Below are positions 33,765 through 42,975 of a stretch of 64,000 nt of DNA, one piece after another (the first letter of the stretch is position 1; every line of letters starts with the position of its first letter). Both the position numbers and the translations under genes were made by a program. This DNA comes from Desulfurella amilsii (GTDB lineage Bacteria; Campylobacterota_A; Desulfurellia; Desulfurellales; Desulfurellaceae). Under the pieces are notes generated by a model. That model did no database searches and was not told the origin of the DNA. It saw only the letters and a program-made list of their open reading frames with translations. The stretch is from NCBI RefSeq assembly GCF_002119425.1, contig NZ_MDSU01000018.1, positions 1,205,580-1,269,579 of the forward strand, given 5' to 3'.

Positions 33765-34353
33765 CTATAGACTTTAAAAAATCAAAAAAATATTGGTCAA
33801 ATAAAACTTCATTTTCAAAGTAAAATGGGTGTGACAATCCCCTAAATGTGTGTAATGTAGCATTTGGCATAACTTCCTTTAGCCGTGTACCGATTTTGGG
33901 ATTGACTTTATTGTCATTTGCTCCCCACAGCAACAAAGTTGGGATATTTAAATTTTTAAATGATTCAATTTCCTTTTCGATCCAGGCAGGAGCTGCAGCA
34001 ACGATAGCTCTAACCTGTTTAGGGTGAGCATGCGCATATTTAAGCGCAAAACCCCCGCTCATTGAAGCGCCAAACAGTACAAAGTTGTCTAATTTTTTAT
34101 ATTCTATAAAAGCTTGGATAAAATCCACAGGCTCAATATCGTTTGGCTTTGATTTACCAAAACCAGGAAAATCAAAAGCATAAAAACGATATTTTAGATT
34201 ATATAACCCAATAAGCGTATCGTTTAGTTTTAGCCAATCGTTTGCTGTATAGCTTTTGCCATGCATGAAAATAATATCTTTTTCGCCCACGGGTTGTTTA
34301 ATGTAGAATACCTTTTTGCCAGCTATTTCTTCTTCTTTTTCAACAAAATACAT
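33754..34353 (-). CDS. Alpha/beta hydrolase
   Basis: A 199-residue hydrolase. The nucleophile elbow is GASMSGG (Ser in the second strand-turn), DFPGFGKS lies earlier, the acid is probably Asp in LLWGANDNKV, and the His is in FRGLSHPFYF. HGKSYTANDW forms the oxyanion region. The lid is short, as in small esterases or C-C hydrolases. Substrate unknown. GGAGT lies before the ATG. It starts 8 bases after serA on the same strand and overlaps the flavoprotein, forming a serA-hydrolase-flavoprotein unit. Confidence 0.85.
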   Translation of the reverse strand: MYFVEKEEEIAGKKVFYIKQPVGEKDIIFMHGKSYTANDWLKLNDTLIGLYNLKYRFYAFDFPGFGKSKPNDIEPVDFIQAFIEYKKLDNFVLFGASMSGGFALKYAHAHPKQVRAIVAAAPAWIEKEIESFKNLNIPTLLLWGANDNKVNPKIGTRLKEVMPNATLHTFRGLSHPFYFENEVLFDQYFFDFLKSIDEK

Positions 34354-34361
34354 AGGTACTC

Positions 34362-35978
34362 CTAATTAAACACAATAGCTTTTATAAGTTCAATGTCCTC
34401 AATTTTTTTCAGTAAATTAATCGCTTCTTGTGAAGGCTGTGTATCAAGCTCTACAAAAGACATTGCAAAACCACTTTTTTGTCTTGATAGATGAAAACCT
34501 GCTATGTTAATATTTAAATTACCCAATATGGTGCCAATTTTACCTATTGTACCGGGTTTATCTTTGTTTATAACATAGAGGTATATGCCTTTTGGCGCAA
34601 TATCTGTCCTAAATTCGTCAACAAGCACAATTTTTTGAGTGCCATCTTCAAACAACGTAGAGCCGATTATTTTAGTTTGTTTATCTGTTGCAATTTTCAT
34701 TAACAAAAGATTATTGTAATTTTCATAGTTTTTTGCTTTTGCTTCAGAAACTATTATATCGAGTTCTTTTGCCACATAAGGTGCATTCATATAAGAAACA
34801 CTATCGCTCATGCTAAATTCTAAGAAGCCTTTTAACGCTGCAATTGTGAATGGTTGATAATTAAAAGGTACGTCGAAGGCTTTTTCTACAACATCCTCTT
34901 CAAAACGTGTACCCACCATTACAATATCAATTTGGCTGGGCCTGCCTTCTGTTAGCTGAGCAGCTAAACTACCCATCTTTTCTGCCAAGTCGAAATATAG
35001 CCTGTGTTCTTTTGACATTTTATCCTTAATGAATGGTATATTGATTGCATTTTGATAAGGCCTTCCAAGTAGGGCATTTACAATTTGTTGAGCTAGGATT
35101 AAAGAAACATTTATTTGAGACTCGTTACTATTTGCACCAATATGTGGTGTTACAAAAACATTGTCTAAATCTAGAAGCGGATTGTCTGTTGCTGGTTCTT
35201 TTTCAAATGTGTCAATACCGCATGCGGCTACTTTGCCTGATTTTATGCTCTCGTAGAGGTCTTTTTCGTTAATTATACCACCACGGGCGCAGTTGATTAA
35301 AATAACGCCATCTTTTGCTTTGTCTATTTCTTTTTTTGTCATCATGTTTTTTGTTTCTTTTGTAAGTGGTGTATGGAAAGTAATTATATCTGATCTTTCT
35401 AATATTTCATCAAATTGTTCAACAAGTTCTACACCTAAATCCAGCGCTTTGGTTTTTTTTATGTATGGGTCATATGCAAGACATTTTGCGCCAAAGGCTT
35501 TTGCACGTTTTGCCACTTCGCTTCCCACATGACCAAGACCTACAATACCTAGTGTTTTGCCGGATAACTCAACACCCATAAACTTTTTTCTATCCCATTT
35601 ACGCTCATATTTTAAGCTGTAGTGGGCTGTAGGAAGTTTTCTCAGTGCATTTAGCATCATACCAGTAGTAAGCTCTGCTGCTGCAATAGTATTGGCGCCT
35701 GGCGCATTTATAACAATAATACCTTTTTTACTAGCTTCGGCAATATCGATACTATCAACACCTACTCCGGCCCTACCTATTACTTTTAACTTTCCTGGGT
35801 TCGTAAGTGTTTCTTTAGTAATTCGCGTGCCACTTCTTGTTATGACAGCATCATAATTACCTATTATTTGCGCTAATTCCTGTGGGGTTAGATTCATTTT
35901 TCCTTCAATTTCAATGTTGTTCTTTCTGATATAATCCAAACCTTCTTGCGCTACATGCTCTGTTACTAAAATTTTCAT
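34362..35978 (-). CDS. serA: D-3-phosphoglycerate dehydrogenase
   Basis: First step of serine synthesis. At 538 residues it is the long (type I) form: substrate domain, NAD domain (TLGIVGLGHVGSEVAKRAK, catalytic NCARGGIINE, GIDTFEKEP and TPHIGANSNES), an intervening ASB domain (about residues 315-450), and a C-terminal ACT domain (YLYVINKDKPGTIGKIG) that usually binds serine for feedback. AAGGAG precedes the ATG. It lies between mdh and a hydrolase on the same strand. Confidence 0.95.
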   Translation of the reverse strand: MKILVTEHVAQEGLDYIRKNNIEIEGKMNLTPQELAQIIGNYDAVITRSGTRITKETLTNPGKLKVIGRAGVGVDSIDIAEASKKGIIVINAPGANTIAAAELTTGMMLNALRKLPTAHYSLKYERKWDRKKFMGVELSGKTLGIVGLGHVGSEVAKRAKAFGAKCLAYDPYIKKTKALDLGVELVEQFDEILERSDIITFHTPLTKETKNMMTKKEIDKAKDGVILINCARGGIINEKDLYESIKSGKVAACGIDTFEKEPATDNPLLDLDNVFVTPHIGANSNESQINVSLILAQQIVNALLGRPYQNAINIPFIKDKMSKEHRLYFDLAEKMGSLAAQLTEGRPSQIDIVMVGTRFEEDVVEKAFDVPFNYQPFTIAALKGFLEFSMSDSVSYMNAPYVAKELDIIVSEAKAKNYENYNNLLLMKIATDKQTKIIGSTLFEDGTQKIVLVDEFRTDIAPKGIYLYVINKDKPGTIGKIGTILGNLNINIAGFHLSRQKSGFAMSFVELDTQPSQEAINLLKKIEDIELIKAIVFN

Positions 35979-36003
35979 CTAGTTCTCCTTATTAGAAAGG
36001 TGA

Positions 36004-36023
36004 AAGGGGAATAAAAACCCCTT
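36004..36023 (-). terminator. Hairpin after mdh
   Basis: AAGGGG and CCCCTT around an eight-base A/T loop, starting immediately after the mdh stop. The minus strand downstream has only short T runs, so termination may be partial and serA may be read through from mdh. Confidence 0.45.
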
Positions 36024-36965
36024 CTACCAACCCAGAATTTTATTTACAGAATCTACCTGCTCTTTTACCTTTTCTACCGATAATTTAATTAAGGATTGTT
36101 CTTCATTAGTTAGTTTAAATTGCAAGATTTTTTCTACGCCATTTTTACCTAGCACAACTGGTACTCCAAGGAAATATCCAGAAATGCCAAATTCACCTTC
36201 CAGGTAAGATGCACATGGCAATACTCTTTTTTCATCGAAGATAATCGCTTTTGCCATCTCAACTGCTGCTGCTGCTGGTGTGTAATATGCAGAGCCAGTT
36301 TTTAAATGAGCTACAATTTCTGCTCCACCGTTTTGTGTTCTTTTTACAATTGCATCAATTTGATCTTTTGGTAATAGTTCTGTAACTGGCACGCCGCATA
36401 CATTTGCAAGCCTTACCAAAGGCAGCATATAGTCACCATGTATACCCATAACGATAGCGTTTACATCTTTTGGAGAAACGCCTATGGCATCTGCTAGAAA
36501 GGATTTATACCTTGCTGAATCCAATACACCTGCCATGCCAACCACTTTATTTTTTGGCAAGCCAGATACTTTGTATGATGTATAAACCATAGCGTCAATT
36601 GGGTTTGTAACGACAACAACATAAGCGTTTTTTGAGTACTCTAGCGCTTTTTCTGTTACTTCTTTGACTATTTTTACATTTGTTGCAAGTAAATCATCCC
36701 TTGACATACCAGGCTTTCTAGCAATACCTGATGTAATAATGATAACATCTGAATCCGCTGTATCTTTGTAATCGTTTGTACCAATAATGCTGCATGACAG
36801 ACCAGAAATAGGCCTAAATTGCGATTGGTCAAGCGCCTTACCCTGCGGTATTCCTTCTAAAACATCAAGCAACACGATATCACCTAAACCTTCAATTGCT
36901 GCCCAATGTGCTGCAGTTGCACCAACATTTCCTGCTCCAATAACAGTAACTTTACTGCGTCTCAT
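36024..36965 (-). CDS. mdh: Malate dehydrogenase
   Basis: Interconverts malate and oxaloacetate in the TCA cycle. The 313-residue protein is of the LDH-like MDH group: GAGNVGATAA at residues 10-19, Asp34 at the end of the second strand (NAD rather than NADP), substrate Arg83, Arg89 and Arg152, and catalytic Asp149/His176 (GIHGDY). A Gln or Arg at the specificity loop position distinguishes LDH from MDH; here IARKPG, with Arg83, supports malate. AAAGGAGG precedes the ATG. Its promoter overlaps that of the divergent LysR gene. Confidence 0.93.
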   Translation of the reverse strand: MRRSKVTVIGAGNVGATAAHWAAIEGLGDIVLLDVLEGIPQGKALDQSQFRPISGLSCSIIGTNDYKDTADSDVIIITSGIARKPGMSRDDLLATNVKIVKEVTEKALEYSKNAYVVVVTNPIDAMVYTSYKVSGLPKNKVVGMAGVLDSARYKSFLADAIGVSPKDVNAIVMGIHGDYMLPLVRLANVCGVPVTELLPKDQIDAIVKRTQNGGAEIVAHLKTGSAYYTPAAAAVEMAKAIIFDEKRVLPCASYLEGEFGISGYFLGVPVVLGKNGVEKILQFKLTNEEQSLIKLSVEKVKEQVDSVNKILGW

Positions 36966-36992
36966 AAAAGCCTCCTTTAAAAAATTTTACTA

Positions 36993-37025
36993 TTGTAATA
37001 TAAGTAGTTTTTATGTATAATGCAA
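36993..37025. promoter_or_regulatory. Overlapping divergent promoters of mdh and the LysR gene
   Basis: Plus strand: TTGTAA (36993-36998), 17 bases, TATAAT (37016-37021) for lysR. Minus strand: TTGCAT (37020-37025), 17 bases, TATATT (36997-37002) for mdh. The two nearly coincide, so RNA polymerase cannot occupy both at once. Confidence 0.6.
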
Positions 37026-37059
37026 ATTAGAACTTTTAAAGGAGACATTAGGAGAACTT

Positions 37060-37971
37060 ATGAATGTGGCTGATTTGTCATTGCATCATGTAGTGGTATT
37101 TAACAGTGTAGCAAAATCACTCAATATGAGCAAGAGCGCAAAGGAGCTTCTTGTCACTCAATCTGCAATTAGTCAGACAATAAAAGATCTGGAAACGAAG
37201 TTTTCTGTTAAATTATTCTTGAGAAAAAATAGGCGATTGTATTTAACAGAAGAAGGCAAAGAGTTTTATTATTATACAAAAAAAATATTTGATATTTTAG
37301 AAGAAGCCAAGTTGTGCTTAGAAAATTTTAATACATTAAAAAAGGGTAGAGTATCTATTGGTGCAAGCATGACTATAGGCAATTATTTACTGCCAGAGCT
37401 TATTGTAAAATTTAAGCAATCCTACCCTGATATAGATTTGAGTTTGTTTATTGCAAATAGTTCGGAAGTAATTGAGAAGCTGCGTACATCAGAAATTGAT
37501 ATAGCCCTTATAGAAGGTTTACCCTACACTAATGATAAATCTATAAAAATAACACGCTTTGCAAAAGATAAATTGTCGTTTATTTGCTCGCCTCAACACA
37601 GGTTTGCTTCAATACAGAAGGTAGCACTCAAAGATCTACTGAAAGAGCAATTTATCATGCGAGAGCGTGGTTCTGGCACAAGACAAATAATAGAAGCCGA
37701 GTTTGCAAAGGTGGGTGCACATGTAAAGGTAGCTTATGAATTTAATAACCCAGAAGCTATTAAAAATGCTGTATCTTGCAATCTGGGTATATCGGCGTTA
37801 AGTGATCTTATAATTAAAAACGAGCTTCAAATGGGTATGTTAAAAGAAATCCCTTTTAGCACTATAAAAATTTACAGATGGTTTTATTTAATGAAAATAA
37901 ACAGCTACAACAAAGCCCAAACCATCTTTGAAAATTACCTATTAGAAGCTTTTAAAAATCAATCAAAATGA
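37060..37971 (+). CDS. LysR-family transcriptional regulator
   Basis: A 303-residue regulator. Residues 1-65 are the winged-helix domain (SLHHVVVFNSVAKSLNMSKS, then AISQTIKDLE recognition helix and LFLRKNRR), followed by a linker helix and the effector-binding domain (GRVSIGASMTIGNYLLPELI; FICSPQHRFA). The latter resembles CysB/CbbR-type members. The effector is unknown. It is transcribed divergently from mdh with overlapping promoters, the classic layout of a LysR regulator controlling the neighbouring gene and itself. Its end overlaps the convergent thioesterase gene by 13 bases. AGGAGA precedes the start. Confidence 0.9.
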   Translation: MNVADLSLHHVVVFNSVAKSLNMSKSAKELLVTQSAISQTIKDLETKFSVKLFLRKNRRLYLTEEGKEFYYYTKKIFDILEEAKLCLENFNTLKKGRVSIGASMTIGNYLLPELIVKFKQSYPDIDLSLFIANSSEVIEKLRTSEIDIALIEGLPYTNDKSIKITRFAKDKLSFICSPQHRFASIQKVALKDLLKEQFIMRERGSGTRQIIEAEFAKVGAHVKVAYEFNNPEAIKNAVSCNLGISALSDLIIKNELQMGMLKEIPFSTIKIYRWFYLMKINSYNKAQTIFENYLLEAFKNQSK

Positions 37972-39062
37972 GCAATATCGCTGTCTTTGAGCAAACCATC
38001 TTTTATTTCTGAAATAATAGACGTTAAGCTTCTTCGTGCTTCTAGGTATTTTTGGTCTTCAAAGTATGTTAGCGGATATATAGTTTCTACTGGATAGGGT
38101 TTTAATTTCTCATCAACATTAACAAATGTAAATAGGCAAGAATCAGTTAAATTGCTGATCCTCTTTTCGTAACGTCCAACTCGCGATATTGTGGTTTCAA
38201 TGCATATGAAACTTTTGTGGGTATAGACTATATTGCTTTTAAATAATAGTTTATCGCCAATTTTGACAGGGTTTAAAAAATTCATTCTATTTACGGCAGC
38301 TATGATTGGCCTTTTTGTTGAAATTAATTCAGCGCACATTGTGGATAACTCGTATGATCTTCTTGCTAAATAACCGCCAAATATGGTTTGGTTTGGGTTC
38401 TTGTAAGCTGGAAATGTGCGTTCCCATGAAGTAAGTGATAGTTTTGATGCCAAAAGACCATTGAAGTTTGGGTCTTTTTGTGATTCATGTAAGTTTTCAA
38501 GCAGTCGATATTCTTCTAGTGAGGGTGGTTGACTTTCTAAATTCTTTTGAGCTAAGTAATGTTCCTTTCTTTCTATTGCTTTTTGGTACCTCCTTTTTTC
38601 CATATCATCAATGTAATCCAAAGTAGGTATTTCTATGTTTACCCTGTTATCTCTTGGACCTCTTCTGGCCACTAATGTAAAATAACAGGTAGCGATATGC
38701 GTTTGAGGATTTGATTGCTCGATTCTTATGCCAACTTCCATAGAAGATTTACCTACATAGTTTATACGTGATTTGAATATCAGGTCTTTTGAAATATCTG
38801 CTGGGTTTCGCACTATTATAGTGTCAATCGCAGCAGTTACCACAATAGCATCTTTGTAGAATTGATTCACATACATCCTTGCAGTATCTGCAGCCAAAGT
38901 ATCCATAATTTCAAGCAATAGACCAAATCTAATATTCGCGGGCAACTCTTGATCTAGCACAATAAAGTTATTTCTTAATGTTTCGCTTGTGCTAAGCGGT
39001 ATTATCTTTTCAAGGGATAACTCGTTTGATCTTTTTAATAAAGGCACGTTTTCCTCTCTCAT
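37959..39062 (-). CDS. Double-hotdog acyl-CoA thioesterase
   Basis: A 367-residue protein made of two hotdog domains (about residues 35-160 and 210-330). The second has the GGYLARRSYEL and FLNPVKIGDKLLFKSNIVY segments typical of BACH/ACOT-type acyl-CoA hydrolases, the first DTLAADTARMYVNQF. Such enzymes release CoA from acyl-CoAs. It lies 76 bases after the class III CoA-transferase gene on the same strand and may share the transporter/gcdH transcript, where it could relieve CoA sequestration. The chain-length preference cannot be read from sequence. Confidence 0.82.
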   Translation of the reverse strand: MREENVPLLKRSNELSLEKIIPLSTSETLRNNFIVLDQELPANIRFGLLLEIMDTLAADTARMYVNQFYKDAIVVTAAIDTIIVRNPADISKDLIFKSRINYVGKSSMEVGIRIEQSNPQTHIATCYFTLVARRGPRDNRVNIEIPTLDYIDDMEKRRYQKAIERKEHYLAQKNLESQPPSLEEYRLLENLHESQKDPNFNGLLASKLSLTSWERTFPAYKNPNQTIFGGYLARRSYELSTMCAELISTKRPIIAAVNRMNFLNPVKIGDKLLFKSNIVYTHKSFICIETTISRVGRYEKRISNLTDSCLFTFVNVDEKLKPYPVETIYPLTYFEDQKYLEARRSLTSIISEIKDGLLKDSDIAHFD

Positions 39063-39138
39063 CGTTCAAAATTAAACTTTACTTACTCCAAGCCCTATTT
39101 ATATAAAATAAGTAATGTTTTGCATTTGTCAACACTTT

Positions 39139-40329
39139 TTAAATAATATTTTGGTTTTTTAAGTATTCAATGTCTGTTTTTTTGTAATGTAATAAATTTT
39201 TTAGTACACCCATTGTATCTTGACCAAGCAAGGGAGAATTCTGCGGTTTTTTAATACTTGAGTTCATTAATTTTAAAGGAGAGCCAACAAAATTTAGTGT
39301 GCCAAATGGATGCTTAATTGCATTTATCATATTTCTTGCAAATAGTTGATCATCTTCAAAAACCTCTTTGAGATTATTAATGTGACCTGCTGGGATGTTG
39401 TGCAATTGAAATAACTCTACCCAGTATGATGCATTTTTGGTTACAAATATGCTTTGCAAGATTTTAATCAGTTCTTTTCTGTTTCTTACTCTGTCTGCAT
39501 TTTTTCTAAATTTTTCTTGTTTGAGAGATTTTTCACTTAGAAGTTCAGTGAGCTTTTGAAACTGCTCATCATTTCCAACAGCTAGATTAAAGTATTTGTC
39601 TTTGGCTTTAAAGGTTTGATATGGGACAATATTGGGATGAGCATTGCCATAGCGCTTGGGTATTTTGCCACCAACGAGGTAGTTTGACGCTACATTTGCC
39701 AAACTAGCTACAGCACAATCATACAGCGCAAGATCTATGTACTCAGACTGGTTTACTTTCTGCCTTTTGAGGAGGCTTGCAAGTATTGCAACTGCAGCAT
39801 ACAAGCCAGATACAATATCTAAAATTGCCACGCCTACTTTCATAGGTTGTCCTTTCAAAGAGCCTGTTATGCTCATCAAACCACTTTCTCCTTGCATAAT
39901 AAAATCATAACCCGGTAGGTGGCTTTTGGGTCCATTTTGACCGTAACCCGTTAGCGAACAATATACTATTGATGGATTAATTTTTTTGATATTCTCATGA
40001 TCAAGAGAGTATTTTTTGAGTTCTCCAACCTTGTAGTTTTCTACAAATACATCGCATATACTTGCTAGATCGTGTATGATCTTTTGACCCTCTTTTTTCT
40101 TTATATCTACAGTAATGCTTTTCTTATTGCGATTTACACAGAGAAAATACGCACTTTCTGATCCTAAAAACGGAGGCCCCCAATGGCGCGTTTCATCACC
40201 TAATGCAGGCCTTTCAACTTTTATTACCTCCGCACCTAAATCCGATAGTATCATAGTAGCGAAAGGTAAAGCAAGCACACGCGATAAATCCAGGATCTTT
40301 ATACCTTCAAGTGGAAGACTTGCATTCAT
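39139..40329 (-). CDS. Class III (CaiB/BaiF) CoA-transferase, probably for glutarate
   Basis: A 396-residue family III CoA-transferase. LDLSRVLALPFATMILSDLG and AEVIKVERP form the CoA site, VNRNKKSITVD follows, and the catalytic Asp is D142 in GYDFIMQGESG. Family members move CoA between dicarboxylates or carnitine/formate/oxalate. The gene overlaps glutaryl-CoA dehydrogenase by 4 bases and ends the operon with the ABC importer, so activation of glutarate (as succinyl-CoA:glutarate CoA-transferase does in animals) is the natural reading. That assignment is from context; the sequence alone gives only the family. Confidence 0.85.
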   Translation of the reverse strand: MNASLPLEGIKILDLSRVLALPFATMILSDLGAEVIKVERPALGDETRHWGPPFLGSESAYFLCVNRNKKSITVDIKKKEGQKIIHDLASICDVFVENYKVGELKKYSLDHENIKKINPSIVYCSLTGYGQNGPKSHLPGYDFIMQGESGLMSITGSLKGQPMKVGVAILDIVSGLYAAVAILASLLKRQKVNQSEYIDLALYDCAVASLANVASNYLVGGKIPKRYGNAHPNIVPYQTFKAKDKYFNLAVGNDEQFQKLTELLSEKSLKQEKFRKNADRVRNRKELIKILQSIFVTKNASYWVELFQLHNIPAGHINNLKEVFEDDQLFARNMINAIKHPFGTLNFVGSPLKLMNSSIKKPQNSPLLGQDTMGVLKNLLHYKKTDIEYLKNQNII

Positions 40330-41501
40330 TTTTTCCTAAACGCCTCAATGCCCGTTATATCTTTGCCAATTATTAGTGTGTGCATATCGTCTGTGCCCTC
40401 ATATGTGTATACAGACTCAATGTTTGCAATATGGCGAATGGGCGAATAATCCAGGCTTATACCGTTTGCCCCAAGTATTTCTCGGGCGATTCTTGCGCAA
40501 AACCTGGCTGTTCTTACATTGTTTCTCTTTGCAAGCGATATTTGCGCTGGTGTAGCTTTATTTTCATTCATAAGCTGCGATAGTCTTAAGCTTACAAGCT
40601 GAGCTTTTGTAATTTCCGTAATCATATCTGCAAGCTTTTCTTGCACTAGCTGGTATGAAGCAATGGGCTCTCCAAACTGCTTGCGATCAAGCGAGTAGGA
40701 AAGTGCAGTTTCAAAGCAGTCCATGCTTGCACCAATTGCCCCCCATGATATCCCGTAGCGAGCCATATTCAAACAAGAAAACGGACCCCTTAGGCCTTCA
40801 ATGTTTGGCAACCTGTTATCTAGCGGTATTGCACAATCTGTAAACGCAAGCTCACCTACACCGCCTGCCCTCATAGAACCAAGCTCGTCTAAGTCTTTTT
40901 GATAAAACCCGACAGTGCCTTTTTCTACTATAAAGCCTTTTATTTTTCCATCATCTGCATCTTTTGCCCAAACAATTGCTAAGTCTGCAATTTCAGCCTC
41001 TGTAATCCACATTTTTGAACCGTTAAGTACCCACTTGTTATCCATCTTTTTTGCTGTGGTTTTCATACTGGATGGGTCTGAGCCTGCATCGGGCTCTGTT
41101 AAGCCATAACAGCCAATTTTTTCTCCGCTTGCAAGCTTAGGCAAAAAGTGGGTTTTTTGATCCTGACTGCCAAAGCGCCAGATGGGATACATAACAAGGC
41201 CTGTATTTACAGCAACAAAACTTCGAAGAGAGCTATCTATACGCTCTACTTCCTGGCAGACCATGCCGTAGGTAGTATATGTAGCACCAGGGCAGTTGTA
41301 TTTTTCTTCTATGAAGCTACCCAGTATGCCAAGCTCACCAAATTGTTTTGCAATATTTCTAAAATCAAGCGTTTTTTGCTTATGCCAAGCGTCTTTAATC
41401 AGCGGTTTTATGTTGTCTTCTAAAAATTTTCTTAGTGAATTTCTAAGCAATTTGTCTTCACCGCTTAGCAAATCATCAATTTTATAGTAATCTACAAGCA
41501 T
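40326..41501 (-). CDS. gcdH: Glutaryl-CoA dehydrogenase
   Basis: FAD enzyme of the acyl-CoA dehydrogenase family, 391 residues, closely following the glutaryl-CoA dehydrogenase pattern: GCYGLTEPDAGSDPSSMKT, LNGSKMWITEAE, RKQFGEPIASYQL, and the catalytic Glu368 in TYEGTDDMHTLIIGKDITGI. The enzyme oxidises glutaryl-CoA, either with decarboxylation to crotonyl-CoA or, in some anaerobes, to glutaconyl-CoA only. Which form this is depends on a few active-site residues I cannot judge reliably. AAGGAGG precedes the ATG. It is 13 bases downstream of the transporter ATPase gene and 4-base coupled to the CoA-transferase. Confidence 0.92.
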   Translation of the reverse strand: MLVDYYKIDDLLSGEDKLLRNSLRKFLEDNIKPLIKDAWHKQKTLDFRNIAKQFGELGILGSFIEEKYNCPGATYTTYGMVCQEVERIDSSLRSFVAVNTGLVMYPIWRFGSQDQKTHFLPKLASGEKIGCYGLTEPDAGSDPSSMKTTAKKMDNKWVLNGSKMWITEAEIADLAIVWAKDADDGKIKGFIVEKGTVGFYQKDLDELGSMRAGGVGELAFTDCAIPLDNRLPNIEGLRGPFSCLNMARYGISWGAIGASMDCFETALSYSLDRKQFGEPIASYQLVQEKLADMITEITKAQLVSLRLSQLMNENKATPAQISLAKRNNVRTARFCARIAREILGANGISLDYSPIRHIANIESVYTYEGTDDMHTLIIGKDITGIEAFRKK

Positions 41502-41514
41502 TTCACCTCCTTTT

Positions 41515-42975
41515 TTAAGCTAAATATTTATCGCCTATGCGCTCTTTGAACTCTTCCATTGTGCACTCGCATATGATACTGCCGTGTTCAAGCAAGTATA
41601 CTCTATCTGAGTGCTTTAGGGCAAAGTGCAGGTTTTGTTCACCAAGCAGAATTGTTAGGTTCATTTGCTTATGCATATAATCTAAAACTTTTGAAATATC
41701 CTCAAGCACAATAGGTGCAAGTCCCAGTGTGGGCTCATCAAGCACAATCATTTTTGGTTTTTGCACAAGAGCTCTAGCAATGGTAAGCATCTGCTGTTCG
41801 CCGCCAGAAAGTGTACTTGCAGATTGCTTTTTTCTCTCTAAAAGCCTTGGGAATATTGAGTAAACTTCCTCTATTCTGTTTTTGGCTTCGTTTTTTTCAA
41901 CCTTTTGCAAAGCAAGGCTTAAGTTTTCTTCTACGCTCATGTATTTAAATAGCTCCCTTGTTTCTGGCACAAAAGCTATGCCTAAATTTACAATATCAGC
42001 AGTGTCAAGATGCTGAATGGATTGGCCTTGCCACTTTACATCACCTTCGTAGTTAACAAATGAAAATATAGCCCTAAACAAACTCGTTTTACCTGCACCG
42101 TTTAGTCCCACAACCGACACGAACTGGCCTTTTCTTACAATCAAATCTACATCTCTTAGAGCTTGTGCCTTGTTGTATTTAAGTGATTTGATATTTACTT
42201 CAAGCAAAATGCTGTTTTCTTGGTCTAAGGGCTTTTTTTCAAAGGCAGTGCCTTGGACTTCTCCCAAAAACACCCTTTTGACTTCTGCGTTTGAAATGAC
42301 TTCATCGGGAATTCCGCTTGCGATTATTTTTCCTGCATGTATTGCAACAATTCTATCAACTAAATCTTTTACAGCTTTAACATTATGGTCTATAACAATA
42401 ATCGAAAACCGCTCTGCTTTTAAAGATTTAATGAGTCTTGAAAATTCGCTAACTTCAGAGTGGCTCAAACCGGCAAATGGCTCATCTAAAAGCAAAAGCT
42501 TTGGGTTTAGTGCAAGGGCTTTTGCAAGCTCCATTCTGCGCACAATACCAAATGGTAGCTCATTTGGGCGCTTATCAAGCGCAAGGTCTAAGCCAAGCTT
42601 TTTTGCTATTTCAATTGCTTTGTTTTTTATATCTTTTGGGTAAAATACTCTAAACTTGTCGGGTAGTAAAGATAATTCAATATTTTCCAAAACTGTTTGC
42701 CTGCTAAGCGGCCTTGAGTGTTGAAACATTACCGATATACCTTTCTTGATTCTTTCGTGTATAGAAAGATGCTGAATCTCTTTTGACTCAAACTTAATAG
42801 TGCCGCTTGTGGGTTTATGCAAACCTACAATTAAATGCAGGATGGTTGATTTGCCAGCACCATTTGGGCCAATTAAACCTACAATTTCATGGTCTTTGAC
42901 CTCAAAACTTACATTGTCTGTAGCATGTATGCCGCCAAATCGTTTTTCTAAGTTAATTACTTCCAAAAGCGCCAT
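41515..42975 (-). CDS. Fused branched-chain-type ABC transporter ATPases (LivG-LivF)
   Basis: Normally two proteins, here one chain of 486 residues. Residues 1-~245 are LivG-like: Walker A GPNGAGKST at 36-44, the degenerate signature LPFGIVRRMELAKAL and Walker B LLLLDEPFAGL. Residues ~255-486 are LivF-like: Walker A GLNGAGKTS, signature LSGGEQQM, Walker B MIVLDEPTLGLAP. Both ATP sites look usable. The frame is continuous with no internal start-site signature. It starts directly after the livM stop and precedes gcdH by 13 bases. Confidence 0.92.
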   Translation of the reverse strand: MALLEVINLEKRFGGIHATDNVSFEVKDHEIVGLIGPNGAGKSTILHLIVGLHKPTSGTIKFESKEIQHLSIHERIKKGISVMFQHSRPLSRQTVLENIELSLLPDKFRVFYPKDIKNKAIEIAKKLGLDLALDKRPNELPFGIVRRMELAKALALNPKLLLLDEPFAGLSHSEVSEFSRLIKSLKAERFSIIVIDHNVKAVKDLVDRIVAIHAGKIIASGIPDEVISNAEVKRVFLGEVQGTAFEKKPLDQENSILLEVNIKSLKYNKAQALRDVDLIVRKGQFVSVVGLNGAGKTSLFRAIFSFVNYEGDVKWQGQSIQHLDTADIVNLGIAFVPETRELFKYMSVEENLSLALQKVEKNEAKNRIEEVYSIFPRLLERKKQSASTLSGGEQQMLTIARALVQKPKMIVLDEPTLGLAPIVLEDISKVLDYMHKQMNLTILLGEQNLHFALKHSDRVYLLEHGSIICECTMEEFKERIGDKYLA

